A DNA stretch of 64,000 nt. Origin: Rhodospirillum rubrum ATCC 11170. GTDB taxonomy: Bacteria; Pseudomonadota; Alphaproteobacteria; Rhodospirillales; Rhodospirillaceae. The notes beneath the pieces are model-generated. The model searched no databases, was not told the DNA's origin, and saw nothing but the letters and a program-made list of their open reading frames with translations. The stretch spans positions 3,357,501 through 3,421,500 of the forward strand of contig NC_007643.1 in NCBI RefSeq assembly GCF_000013085.1, read 5' to 3'. Made by a program: the position numbers and the translations under genes. Numbering within the stretch: position 1 is the first letter of the stretch; every line of letters starts with the position of its first letter. This document shows positions 44,680 to 54,145 of this stretch, piece after piece.

Positions 44680-44967
44680 ATGGGACTTAGCTTGGCCAAG
44701 CTTATCTTCACCGTTCTCGCCATCATCGGCATCTGGACGATCTTCCGCCTGATCCAGCGCAAGGCCCTGGGCCGGCGGCCGCAGACCCCCGCCGAGCGCG
44801 GGGCGGAGGCGGCGCGACGCACAACGCGGGCCCGCGCCTCCGGCGCCACGCGCGCCCGCGCTTCCGGCGAGACGGACTCCAATGATCTCGATCTGGTGCG
44901 CTGCCCCGACTGCGGGGCTTTCGTTCCCCAGGGAACGCCCTGTGCCTGCCAGAAGCGCCCGTCCTGA
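44680..44967 (+). CDS. PP0621-like small membrane/zinc protein
   Basis: 95 residues: N-terminal membrane helix (LAKLIFTVLAIIGIWTIFRLI), a basic Arg/Ala linker containing two ARAS repeats, and a C-terminal metal knuckle VRCPDCGAFVPQGTPCACQ. This layout matches the PP0621 family of short anchored proteins with a CPxCGxxVP motif. Function unknown. Starts 69 bases after the methyltransferase stop and lies just upstream of glyQ. Confidence 0.8.
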   Translation: MGLSLAKLIFTVLAIIGIWTIFRLIQRKALGRRPQTPAERGAEAARRTTRARASGATRARASGETDSNDLDLVRCPDCGAFVPQGTPCACQKRPS

Positions 44968-45061
44968 CGCCGGTTGACCTTTGCGCGGTGTGCCGCCGTT
45001 GACCCTGATGCGGGCGGGGGGTAGGTTTCCCGACCCTTTCCCACCCAGATTCAAGGTCCCC

Positions 45062-45949
45062 ATGGCCGAGACACCGAGTTTTCAGTCGCTGATCCTGCGC
45101 CTCCAGCAGTTTTGGGCGGCCCAGGGCTGCGTCCTGCTCCAGCCCTACGATATGGAAGTGGGCGCGGGCACCTTCCATCCGGCCACGACGCTGCGCGCGC
45201 TTGGTCCCGAGCCGTGGAAGGCCGCCTATGTCCAGCCCTCGCGCCGGCCGACCGACGGCCGCTATGGCGAGAACCCCAACCGCCTGCAGCATTACTATCA
45301 GTTCCAGGTGATCTTGAAGCCCTCGCCGGCCGATCCCCAGGCGCTCTATCTCGACAGCCTGCGCGCGCTCGGCATCGATCCGCTCAAGCATGACATCCGC
45401 TTCGTCGAAGACGACTGGGAAAGCCCGACGCTGGGCGCCTGGGGGTTGGGCTGGGAAGTGTGGTGCGACGGCATGGAGGTGACGCAGTTCACCTATTTCC
45501 AGCAGGTCGGCGGCTTCGACTGCGACCCGGTGCCCGTCGAGATGACCTATGGCCTGGAACGTCTGGCCATGTACATCCAGGGCGTCGAGAACGTCTATGA
45601 CCTGGATTACAACGGGGCGGGCGTGCGCTACGGCGACATCTTCCTTCAGGGCGAGAAGGAATTCTCGGCCCATAATTTCGAATACGCCAATACCGAGGCG
45701 CTCTTCCGCCATTTCAAGGACGCCGAGGAGGAATGCATGGCCCTGCTCGCCAAGGGCGTGCCCTTGCCGGCCTATGATCAGTGCATCAAGGCCAGCCACC
45801 GCTTCAATTTGCTTGATGCCCGGGGCGTCATCAGCGTGACCGAACGCGCCGCCTATATCGGCCGGGTGCGGGCCCTGGCCAAGGGCTGTTGCGAGGGCTG
45901 GCTGCGGGCGCGCGGCCACCTGCCTCCGCTGACCGGAACGGAGGGCTGA
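45062..45949 (+). CDS. glyQ: Glycine-tRNA ligase alpha subunit
   Basis: 295 residues, the usual size. Forms an alpha2beta2 enzyme with glyS that charges tRNA-Gly. It holds the catalytic core: [89 protein letters not shown] and [13 protein letters not shown] (all quoted in part). Start ATG 45062; the frame is open to 44981 but lacks support. The stop lies 5 bases before glyS. Confidence 0.96.
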
Positions 45950-45954
45950 GCATC

Positions 45955-48120
45955 ATGGCCGAGTTGCTTCTGGAACTGTTGTCGGAAGAAATCCCCGCCC
46001 GCATGCAGGTGCGCGCCATCGAGGATCTGACCAAGCTGGTCGGCACCGGTCTGGCCGAGGCCGGGCTGAGCCATGGCGGGCTGCGCGGCTTCGTCACCCC
46101 GCGCCGCCTGACCCTGGTCGTCGACGGCCTGCCGGTCGCCCAGCCCGATGTCCACGAGGAGCGCCGCGGCCCCAAGGCCGACGCCCCCGACAAGGCGATC
46201 GCCGGGTTCCTCGGCTCGCTGGGACTGACCCGCGACCAGTTGGAAACCCGCGAAACGCCCAAGGGCCCCTTCCTGTTCGCCGTCATCGAGCGCAAGGGCC
46301 GGCCCACCGCCGAGGTGCTGCCCGAGATCATCTATCGCGCCCTCACCGCCCTGTCCTGGCCGAAGTCGATGCGCTGGGCGCGCGGCCAGTTCACCTGGGT
46401 CCGCCCGCTCCATTCCATCCTGGCCGTCTTCGAGGGCGCCCCTTTGCGCGGCGCCATCGGCCTTGGCGTCTCGCTCGAGGGTCTGCCGGTCGGCTTCATC
46501 GCCGATCCGGCCGCCGCCCCCGAAGGCACGCCGTTGCTGGCGTTCGGAGCGACGACGCGCGGCCACCGCTTCCTGGCGCCCGAGCCCTTCCCCGTGCGCG
46601 ATTTCGCCGATTACGCCGCCCGCCTGCGCCAGGCCCATGTGCTGATCGACCGCGAGGAGCGCAAGCGGGTGATCGCCGAGCGCGCCGCCGCCCTGGCCGC
46701 CGGCGAGGGCCTGCGGGTCAAGGACGATCCGGCCCTGCTCGAGGAAATCACCGGGCTGGTCGAATGGCCGGTGCCCTTGATGGGCCATATCGACAAGGCC
46801 TTCATGGATGTGCCGGCCGAGGTGCTGACCACCTCGATGCGCAGCCACCAGAAGTATTTCTCGGTCGAAAACGCCGATGGCACCCTGAACGCCCGCTTCG
46901 TCGTCGTGTCCAACATGGATGCCACCGACAGCTCGGCCCGCGTCGTCGCCGGCAACGAGCGCGTGCTGCGCGCCCGGCTGTCGGACGCCAAGTTCTTCTG
47001 GGACCAAGACCGCAAGGCGCCGCTGGCCGGCAAGGTCGAAGCCCTGGGCGCGCGCGTCTTCCACGCCAAACTGGGCAGCGATCTTGATAAGGTCACCCGG
47101 GTGCGCGCCGGCGCGGCTTGGCTGGCCGCCCGGGTTCCCGGGGCCGACGCTAGCTTGGTCGATCGCGCCGCCTTGCTGGCCAAGGCCGATCTGACCACCG
47201 GCATGGTCGGCGAATTCCCCGAACTCCAGGGCCTGATGGGCCGCTATTACGCCCTGCACGACGGCGAGCCGCCGGCGGTGGCCCAGGCCATCCGGGACCA
47301 CTACTCGCCCGTCGGCCCCGGCGACGCCTGCCCGACCGCCGCCACCAGCGTTTGCGTCGCCCTGGCCGACAAGATCGACACCCTGGCCGGCTTCTGGCTG
47401 ATCGATGAAAAGCCCACCGGATCGAAGGATCCCTTCGCGCTGCGTCGCGCCGCCCTCGGCGTGATTCGCCTGATCGTGGAAAATAGTCTGCGCCTGCCCT
47501 TGCGAGAGGTGCTCGGCTCGGCAATCTCCACATATGGAGACCGGATGCTCGCCCAATGCGGGAAAGCTGACGGAACATCCTCCGATGTGATAGAACACGA
47601 TTTGATCGCTTTTATCGCTGAGCGTTTGAAGGTTCAGCAGCGCGAAAAAGGGGTCCGTCACGATCTGATCGAGGCGGTCTTCTCGCAGGGTGGGGAGGAC
47701 GATTTGGTCCGCCTGCTCGCGCGCGTTTCGGCCCTGGCCGATTTCCTGGCCTCGGAAGAAGGGACCAATCTGCTCAGCGCCTATCGGCGGGCGACGAACA
47801 TCGTGCGGATCGAAGAGAAAAAAGACGGAAAGCCGGTTTCGGGCGATCCCGACAACGCTCTTTTCGAACAGGACGAGGAACGCGCCCTGTCGCTAGCCCT
47901 TGATACTTTGCTCGGCGAGGTTTCCCCCTCCCTCGCCGCCGAGGATCACGCGGCCGCCATGCGGGCTCTCGCCCGCCTGCGCGGTCCCGTCGACGCCTTT
48001 TTCGATCGGGTGACGGTGAACGCCGATACGCCCGCTCTTCGCAACAATCGCCTGCGCCTGCTCGCGCGCATCGGCACCGCCATGGCCACCCTGGCGGACT
48101 TCTCAAAAATCGAGGGATGA
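45955..48120 (+). CDS. glyS: Glycine-tRNA ligase beta subunit
   Basis: 721 residues, about the usual 690-720. Starts [17 protein letters not shown], the conserved LLxELxxEExP opening. Central region has [12 protein letters not shown] and NGN ER-type segments ([22 protein letters not shown]), and the C-terminal helical tRNA-binding part holds the [14 protein letters not shown] segment. It recognises tRNA-Gly for the alpha subunit. Overlaps ppdK's first possible start. The ORF extends upstream to 45889 inside glyQ, which is not used. Confidence 0.96.
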
Positions 48121-48122
48121 TC

Positions 48123-50807
48123 ATGTCCAAGTGGGTTTACAGCTTCGGCAACGGCAAGGCCGAGGGCCGCGCCGATATGAAGAACCTCCTGGGCGGCAAG
48201 GGTGCCAACCTGGCGGAAATGAGCAATCTCGGCATCGCCGTTCCCGCCGGGTTCACCATCACCACCGAGGTCTGCACGGCCTTTTACGACAACGACCACG
48301 CCTATCCGGCCGGATTGACCGATCAGGTGGTCACCGCCCTGGCGCGGGTCGAGGAAATCATGGGCGCGCGCTTTGGCGACGCCAACAACCCGCTGCTCGT
48401 CTCGGTGCGCTCGGGCGCCCGCGCCTCGATGCCGGGCATGATGGACACGGTGCTCAACCTCGGGCTTAACGACCAGACGGTTCAGGGGTTGATCAAGCAA
48501 TCGGGCGACGCCCGCTTCGCCTATGACAGCTACCGCCGCTTCATCCAGATGTTCTCGGACGTGGTGCTCGGCGTCGAGCATTACCACTTCGAAGAAATCC
48601 TGGAAAACCACAAGGAAGACAAAGGCCTCAGCCTTGATACCGAGCTGGGCGCCGACGACTGGAAGCTGCTGGTCGAGCGCTTCAAGGCCAAGGTCCAGCA
48701 GGAATTGGGCAAGCCCTTCCCCGAAAACCCCGAAGAGCAGCTGTGGGCGGCCGTCGGCGCGGTCTTCGGCTCGTGGATGAACCAGCGCGCCATCACCTAT
48801 CGCCGCCTCAACGACATTCCCCAGGAATGGGGCACGGCGGTGACCGTGCAGTCGATGGTCTTTGGCAATATGGGCGATGATTGCGCGACGGGCGTCTGCT
48901 TCAGCCGCGATCCGTCGACCGGCGAGAACACCTTCTACGGCGAATATCTGGTCAACGCCCAGGGCGAGGACGTGGTGGCGGGCATCCGCACCCCCCAGCA
49001 GATCTCGATCGCCGGCAAGGAAAAGAACGCCTCGGCCCTGCCCGCCATGGAAGAGGTGATGCCCGGCCTTTACAAGGAGTTGGTCGCCACCCGCGACGTG
49101 CTCGAGGCCCATTACCGCGACATGCAGGACATGGAGTTCACCATCCAGGGCGGCAAGCTGTGGATGCTCCAAACCCGCACCGGCAAGCGCACCGCCGGCG
49201 CCGCCCTGCGCATCGCCGTTGAAATGGCCCGCGAAGGCATCATCACCAGCGACGAGGCGATTTTGCGCATCGATCCCGAGGCGCTGGACCAGCTTTTGCA
49301 CCCCACCCTTGATCCCAAGGCCGCGAAGATCGTGCTGACCAAGGGCCTGCCCGCCTCGCCGGGCGCCGCCTCGGGCAAGGTGGTGTTCTCGGCCGAGGTC
49401 GCCGAAGACTGGGTGCAGCGCGGCGAGAAGGTTATCCTCGTGCGCATCGAGACCAGCCCCGAGGATATCGGCGGCATGCATGTCTCGCAGGGCATCTTGA
49501 CGACGCGCGGCGGCATGACCAGCCACGCCGCCGTGGTGGCGCGCGGCATGGGCACGCCCTGCGTGGCCGGCGCCGGCGAAATCCGCGTCGATTATAAGGC
49601 CGGGCTGTTCACCGTTGGCGGCAAGACCGTGCGCGAGGGCGACATCATCACCCTTGATGGCGCCGCCGGCACGGTGATGCTGGGCGCGGTGCCGACCATC
49701 CAGCCCGAACTGACCGGCGATTTCGGCGTGCTGATGGACTGGGCCGACGCCAAGCGCACGATGAAGGTGCGGGCCAACGCCGAGACCCCGGTCGACGCCG
49801 AGGCCGCCAAGCGCTTCGGCTGCGAAGGCATCGGGCTCTGTCGCACCGAGCATATGTTCTTCGATCCCCGGCGCATCATCAATATCCGCCGCATGATCCT
49901 GGCCTCCGACGAGGCCGGCCGTCGCGCCGCCCTGGCCGAGCTTCTGCCCTACCAGCGCGGCGATTTCGTCGAGCTGTTCCGCATCATGGCCGGGCTGCCC
50001 GTCACCATCCGCCTGCTCGACCCGCCGCTGCACGAGTTCCTGCCCCATACGGATGGCGAGATCGCCGAGGTCGCCGCCATCGCCGGCGTTGACGAATCCC
50101 TGGTTCGCCACCGCGCCAGCGTGCTGTCGGAAAGCAACCCGATGCTCGGCCATCGCGGCTGCCGCCTGGGGGTGACCTATCCCGAGATCTACGAGATGCA
50201 GGCCCGGGCCATTTTCGAAGCGGCGCTCGAGATCGCCCAGGAGGTCGGCGAGGCGCCGGTGCCCGAGATCATGATCCCGCTGGTCGCCACCAAGCGCGAG
50301 CTTGACCTGATGAAGGCGGTGGTCGACGCCGCCGCCAAGGCGGTCTTCGCCGAAAAGGGCGGTGAGGTCACCTATAGCGTCGGCACGATGATCGAACTGC
50401 CGCGCGCCGCCCTGCAGGCCGGCAGCATCGCCCAGACCGCCCAGTTCTTCAGCTTCGGCACCAACGACCTGACCCAGACCACGCTTGGCCTGTCGCGCGA
50501 TGACAGCGCGTCGTTCCTGGAAACCTACCGGGTCAAGGGCATCTACGAGCGCGATCCCTTCGCCAGCCTGGATGTCGAGGGCGTGGGCGAATTGGTCAAG
50601 ATCGCCGCCGAACGCGGCCGGGCGACCCGCCCCGGCCTGAAGCTGGGCATCTGCGGCGAACATGGCGGCGATCCGCAGTCCATCGCCTTCTGCCAGTCGG
50701 TCGGCCTGGATTACGTCTCGTGCTCGCCCTACCGGGTGCCGATCGCCCGGCTGGCCGCCGCCCAAGCCGCCCTGCGCAGCGTCGTCAAGCAACCCGCGAT
50801 GGTGTAA
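48123..50807 (+). CDS. ppdK: Pyruvate, phosphate dikinase
   Basis: About 894 residues. Interconverts pyruvate + ATP + Pi and PEP + AMP + PPi in the cytoplasm, important for carbon flow between C3 and C4 compounds. The N-terminal ATP-grasp half includes GGKGANLAEM and the middle has the phosphohistidine TRGGMTSHAAVVARGMGTPC (His468). The C-terminal PEP domain contains [11 protein letters not shown] with the catalytic Cys844. ATG at 48123 is preceded by GAGGG six bases upstream; 48117 is alternative. Its last 57 codons are duplicated at 53634. Confidence 0.96.
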   Translation: MSKWVYSFGNGKAEGRADMKNLLGGKGANLAEMSNLGIAVPAGFTITTEVCTAFYDNDHAYPAGLTDQVVTALARVEEIMGARFGDANNPLLVSVRSGARASMPGMMDTVLNLGLNDQTVQGLIKQSGDARFAYDSYRRFIQMFSDVVLGVEHYHFEEILENHKEDKGLSLDTELGADDWKLLVERFKAKVQQELGKPFPENPEEQLWAAVGAVFGSWMNQRAITYRRLNDIPQEWGTAVTVQSMVFGNMGDDCATGVCFSRDPSTGENTFYGEYLVNAQGEDVVAGIRTPQQISIAGKEKNASALPAMEEVMPGLYKELVATRDVLEAHYRDMQDMEFTIQGGKLWMLQTRTGKRTAGAALRIAVEMAREGIITSDEAILRIDPEALDQLLHPTLDPKAAKIVLTKGLPASPGAASGKVVFSAEVAEDWVQRGEKVILVRIETSPEDIGGMHVSQGILTTRGGMTSHAAVVARGMGTPCVAGAGEIRVDYKAGLFTVGGKTVREGDIITLDGAAGTVMLGAVPTIQPELTGDFGVLMDWADAKRTMKVRANAETPVDAEAAKRFGCEGIGLCRTEHMFFDPRRIINIRRMILASDEAGRRAALAELLPYQRGDFVELFRIMAGLPVTIRLLDPPLHEFLPHTDGEIAEVAAIAGVDESLVRHRASVLSESNPMLGHRGCRLGVTYPEIYEMQARAIFEAALEIAQEVGEAPVPEIMIPLVATKRELDLMKAVVDAAAKAVFAEKGGEVTYSVGTMIELPRAALQAGSIAQTAQFFSFGTNDLTQTTLGLSRDDSASFLETYRVKGIYERDPFASLDVEGVGELVKIAAERGRATRPGLKLGICGEHGGDPQSIAFCQSVGLDYVSCSPYRVPIARLAAAQAALRSVVKQPAMV

Positions 50808-51148
50808 GCCAGACCTTTCGCCACCGACCGTGATCGCCGAATGGCTCACCAGCGTCCTGACGCCCGCCTCTGTCGAGGCGCGGCGTTTGGGCGTGGTGGC
50901 CGAGGCGGTGGCGGTGCGCGCCCGGGCCCGCCGTCAGGCCAAGGCCTGGGCCCCCCACCTCGCCGCCTGTCACCAAACCATCCTTGCCGCCTGCCAAACC
51001 GTCGCCACCCACGGCAGTGTCGCCGTGCTCGGGGCGGGCTGGTTGCTGGAAGTGCCCTTCGACGCCCTGACCCGCCGCTTCGACCGGGTGATGCTGATCG
51101 ACGCCGTGGTTCCACGCGCCGTGCGCGCCCGCGCCGCCCGCGCCGGCG
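50637..51148. repeat. Direct repeat 2, left copy (about 512 bp)
   Basis: Recurs at 53634-54145 at a constant offset of 2997 and without gaps. I counted roughly 40 mismatches (about 92% identity), mostly at third codon positions. It covers the 3' end of ppdK, the 22-base gap and about the first 106 codons of the next gene. The right edge fades within about 25 bases of the transposase junction. Confidence 0.9.
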
Positions 51149-51150
51149 GG
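50830..51150 (+). pseudogene. Truncated copy of the gene after ppdK (methyltransferase-like)
   Basis: From GTG 50830 the product matches the intact protein at 53827-54624 for about 106 residues ([14 protein letters not shown]..., then [16 protein letters not shown] and [17 protein letters not shown]), then leaves it and continues into transposase DNA in another frame. Only the N-terminal Rossmann half survives, so it is a broken copy. Confidence 0.87.
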
Positions 51151-51152
51151 AT

Positions 51153-51623
51153 CGCCCGCTTCGGGGGTGGGCTCCCCGTGGACAGCGCCTTGAGGGTAAA
51201 GCGCCCTTTGGTCACTGGAATACATCGACCTTCATCGCCGCTCTACGCCATGACAGTATTGAAGCCCCATGGTTGATCAATGGTCCGATCAATGGCGAAC
51301 GGTTCCGAGTTTATGTTGAGGATGTTTTGGTTCCAACCCTGAAGCCAGGTGATATCGTTGTTATGGATAACCTGGGAAGTCACAAGAGCAAAGCGGTTCG
51401 ACAAGCGATTCGATCTGCCGGCGCCAAGTTATTTTTTCTTCCGAAATATTCTCCTGACTTCAATCCTATTGAGCAATTCTTCTCAAAATTGAAGCACCGA
51501 CTACGAGAAGCTGCCAAGAGGACCTGTGATGAGGTCTGTGACGAAATCGCCAGAATCCTGGAGGACGTCTCAACGGGAGAATGTCAGAACTATCTCTCTA
51601 ATTCCGGGTATGGACGAACTTAA
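51153..51623 (+). pseudogene. IS630-family transposase, C-terminal fragment
   Basis: The frame reads [19 protein letters not shown], then [68 protein letters not shown]. This is the DDE_3 half of IS630 transposases: the second catalytic Asp (MDNLGSH) and the Glu ([10 protein letters not shown]) are present, but the N-terminal helix-turn-helix and first Asp are missing. About 155 of some 340 residues remain. It is joined directly to the truncated methyltransferase-like gene. Confidence 0.88.
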
Positions 51624-51974
51624 TCTCAACACGCCCTAGGCGGCGCATGTTGTAGACAATTGCCGGGCGACATCGACGGCATGGTGCACCCGTCCGACCT
51701 GTCCTGGGACAAGTCGAGCGAGACCTGGGCGGCATCCTGAGTGCAGCCATGCGCCGCGCACAGGAAGAAAAGTAATCCTTCGCTGTCCGCCGTTACGGAA
51801 AGGGCGCATTCGGGCATTCTTTCTTTTTGTGCTTGCCGCACCCCATACAGAGGAAATTTTATTCTAAATAGGGGAAATGTGTTTGCGCGTATAAAATGGT
51901 TAATTAAACTTAGACTCGCAACGGACAAAATTCCGCGGAACAAATTTTGACATTCACAAGGGTGAATTTCCGCC
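51624..51974. other. AT-rich leader of the MFS gene and S1-like fragment
   Basis: This 351-base gap holds two things. Around 51660-51775 it translates in one frame as LPGDIDGMVHPSDLSWDKSS, then after a frame change as DLGGILSAAMRRAQEEK and a stop, resembling pieces of ribosomal protein S1 (an S1-motif repeat and a C-terminal tail). The last 140 bases are clearly AT-rich and carry an exact inverted repeat ATTCAC-aagg-GTGAAT (51952-51967) just before the MFS start at 51975. This is likely the promoter/operator region of that gene. Confidence 0.5.
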
Positions 51975-53495
51975 ATGCTTCATTCCACGTCGTCCAGGAA
52001 TCAGGTCGCCCTGTCGGCTGTCTGCCTGTCTGCCTTGATGTTCGGATTGGAGATATCAAGCGTCCCGACCATCCTGCCGACGCTGGAACAGCTTTTTTCG
52101 GCTGATTTCCGGCAACTGCAGTGGGTGATGAACGCCTACACCACCGCCATGACCGCCTGTCTGATGGCCATGGGGGCCTTGGCCGACCGCTTTGGCCGCA
52201 AGCGGGTCTTTCTGGCGGGACAGGTTGTGTTCGGCGTCGCGTCGCTGGCTTGCGGGCTGGCCGACAGCCCATCGATGCTGATCGGCGCCCGCGCGCTTCA
52301 GGGCGCGGCGGCGGCGGCGTTGCTCACCTGTCAGATCGCGGTGTTGTCCCAGCAATTCCGCGACGGACGGGAACGAGCGCTTGCTTTCGGCTGGTGGGGG
52401 GTGACCTTCGGCGTCGGCCTGGGATTCGGGCCGTTGATCGGCGGGCTGACGGCGGTGGTTCTGGGATGGGAATGGGTGTTCCTGGTCCATGTGATCCTGG
52501 CGGCGGTCGCGGTGATCCTGATCCAGGTGGGGGTCGAGGAAAGCACCGATCCGCACGCCCTGCGCCTTGACGTCGCGGGGATGGTGACATTGTCGCTGGC
52601 CGTATTCTGCCTGGTCTATCTGATCACGCGCGGGCGTATGCCGGGGCCCGGAGACATCTCCGGGCTAGCGCTTGCCGCACTGGGCGTGGCCTGTTTCAGC
52701 GCGTTCGTGGTGGTCGAAACGCGGGTGGCCCGGCCGATGTTCGACTTCACCGCTTTCCGCACCACGAATTTCTCGGGCGCGCTGCTGGCGTCAGCGGGCA
52801 TGAACTTCAGCTTCTGGCCGTTCATCATCTACCTGCCGGTCTATTTCCAGGGCGTCCTGGGTCTGGACAGCCTGGACGCCGGGCTGTGCCTGCTGGCCTA
52901 TACCTTGCCGCCGCTGCTGGCGCCGCCGATTGCCGAGCGGTTATTGCTGCATTTCGGACCACAGGTGGTCATTCCCCTGGGGCTGGTGATCATCGGGTGC
53001 GGTTTCGTCCTGATGCGGGCGGCGGCCCTTGGGGGAGATGCAAGCTGGGTGGACATGCTGCCCGGCTGCATCCTTGCCGGAAGCGGCCTGGGGCTGGCCA
53101 ACACCACGGCGACCAACACCGCCTCGGCCGCCCTGCCGCCGGAACGGGCCGGCATGGCCTCGGGCATGAACATGAGCGCCAGCATGATCGCCCTGGCGAT
53201 CAACATCGCCCTAATGGGTTTCATCCTGCTGCAAGGAACCCAGGCAGGGCTGGAACGGCTGTTGCCCGCCGCGACCGGGGACGAGTTGTCACTGCTGGCG
53301 GAAAGCGTCGCCGCCGGGGGGGAGGCGGTGGCGGCCGGGGCCGGCCTGCCGATCGCGCTTGTCCGCCAGTCCCTGGTTCACGGCTTCGACTGGGTGATGT
53401 TGTACGGTGCGGGCGGCGTCTGGCTGTTCGCGGCGATCTGCAAGCTGGTCTTCGGTTCAGCAAAACGGAGCGGTCCGGCACCATGCGACAGGTAA
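51975..53495 (+). CDS. MFS drug exporter, DHA2 family (14 helices)
   Basis: 506 residues with about 14 hydrophobic segments, as in EmrB/QacA-type proton antiporters. Motif A is GALADRFGRKRVF; motif C-like GFGPLIGGLTAVVLGWEWVF follows in helix 5. The periplasmic/central segment ARPMFDFTAFRTTNFSGALL and late GMASGMNMSASMIALAINIAL are typical. It probably expels toxic compounds; the substrate is not readable. It is flanked by IS630 remains and by two copies of host DNA, so it is acquired cargo. AAGGG precedes the ATG at somewhat long spacing, partly inside the inverted repeat. Confidence 0.9.
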   Translation: MLHSTSSRNQVALSAVCLSALMFGLEISSVPTILPTLEQLFSADFRQLQWVMNAYTTAMTACLMAMGALADRFGRKRVFLAGQVVFGVASLACGLADSPSMLIGARALQGAAAAALLTCQIAVLSQQFRDGRERALAFGWWGVTFGVGLGFGPLIGGLTAVVLGWEWVFLVHVILAAVAVILIQVGVEESTDPHALRLDVAGMVTLSLAVFCLVYLITRGRMPGPGDISGLALAALGVACFSAFVVVETRVARPMFDFTAFRTTNFSGALLASAGMNFSFWPFIIYLPVYFQGVLGLDSLDAGLCLLAYTLPPLLAPPIAERLLLHFGPQVVIPLGLVIIGCGFVLMRAAALGGDASWVDMLPGCILAGSGLGLANTTATNTASAALPPERAGMASGMNMSASMIALAINIALMGFILLQGTQAGLERLLPAATGDELSLLAESVAAGGEAVAAGAGLPIALVRQSLVHGFDWVMLYGAGGVWLFAAICKLVFGSAKRSGPAPCDR

Positions 53496-53633
53496 CGGCC
53501 CAGGGGGCTGGCGGCAAGCCTGCCCTGAAAGGGGCACCTTATGCGGCCCCCTGGCGAGAGGATCGCGCGGGGGCGGCTTTCTTATCCCGGTTGTGGTCCA
53601 GCACCCGGCCCAGGTGGATCTCGAATCCGTACT

Positions 53634-53804
53634 CTGAAGCTTGGCATCTGCGGCGAACATGGCGGCGATCCGCAGTCGATCAGCTTCTGCCAGTCGGTCG
53701 GCCTGGATTACGTTTCGTGCTCCCCCTACCGGGTGCCGATCGCCCGACTGGCCGCCGCCCAGGCCGCCCTGCGCAGCGCCGTCAAACAGCCCGCGCCGGT
53801 TTAA
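53634..53804 (+). pseudogene. Duplicated 3' end of ppdK
   Basis: The last 57 codons of PPDK ([26 protein letters not shown] and on to the stop) with several substitutions relative to 50637-50807, mostly silent. No upstream ppdK coding is present, so this is a remnant that belongs to direct repeat 2. The frame is intact to its stop. Confidence 0.9.
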
Positions 53805-54145
53805 GCCAGACCTCTGGCGACCAACCGTGATCGCCGAATGGCTCACCAGCGTCCTGACGCCCGCCTCTTTTGAGGCGCGGCGTTTGGGCGTGGTGGCCGA
53901 GGTGGTGGCGGTGCGCGCCCGGGCCCGCCGTCAGGCCAAGGCCTGGGCCCCCCATCTTGCCGCCTGTCACCAAACCATCCTTACCGCCTGCCAAACCGTC
54001 GCCAACCCCGGCAGCGTCGCCGTGCTCGGGGCGGGTTGGTTGCTGGACGTGCCCTTCGACGCCCTGACCCGCCGCTTCGACCAAGTGCTGCTGATCGATG
54101 CCGTGGTTCCGCGCGCCGTGCGCGCCCGGGCTGGTCATGCCGGCG
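53634..54145. repeat. Direct repeat 2, right copy (about 512 bp)
   Basis: Second copy of 50637-51148, holding the ppdK tail, the same 22-base gap and the first part of the intact methyltransferase-like gene. The homology begins abruptly after a short unmatched stretch at 53496-53633, in which I recognise no gene. Confidence 0.9.

Noticed and set aside
47946-50849. Long minus-strand open frame opposite ppdK
   Set aside because: Composition-driven shadow of ppdK; rich in Gly, Ala, His, Asp without family resemblance.
51945-51951. TTGACA near the MFS start as a -35 element
   Set aside because: A -10 box at proper distance would fall inside the coding start, so it cannot drive this gene as an ordinary leadered promoter.
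53496-53633. Possible small gene after the MFS exporter
   Set aside because: No start with a ribosome site and no family resemblance; treated as unassigned island DNA.
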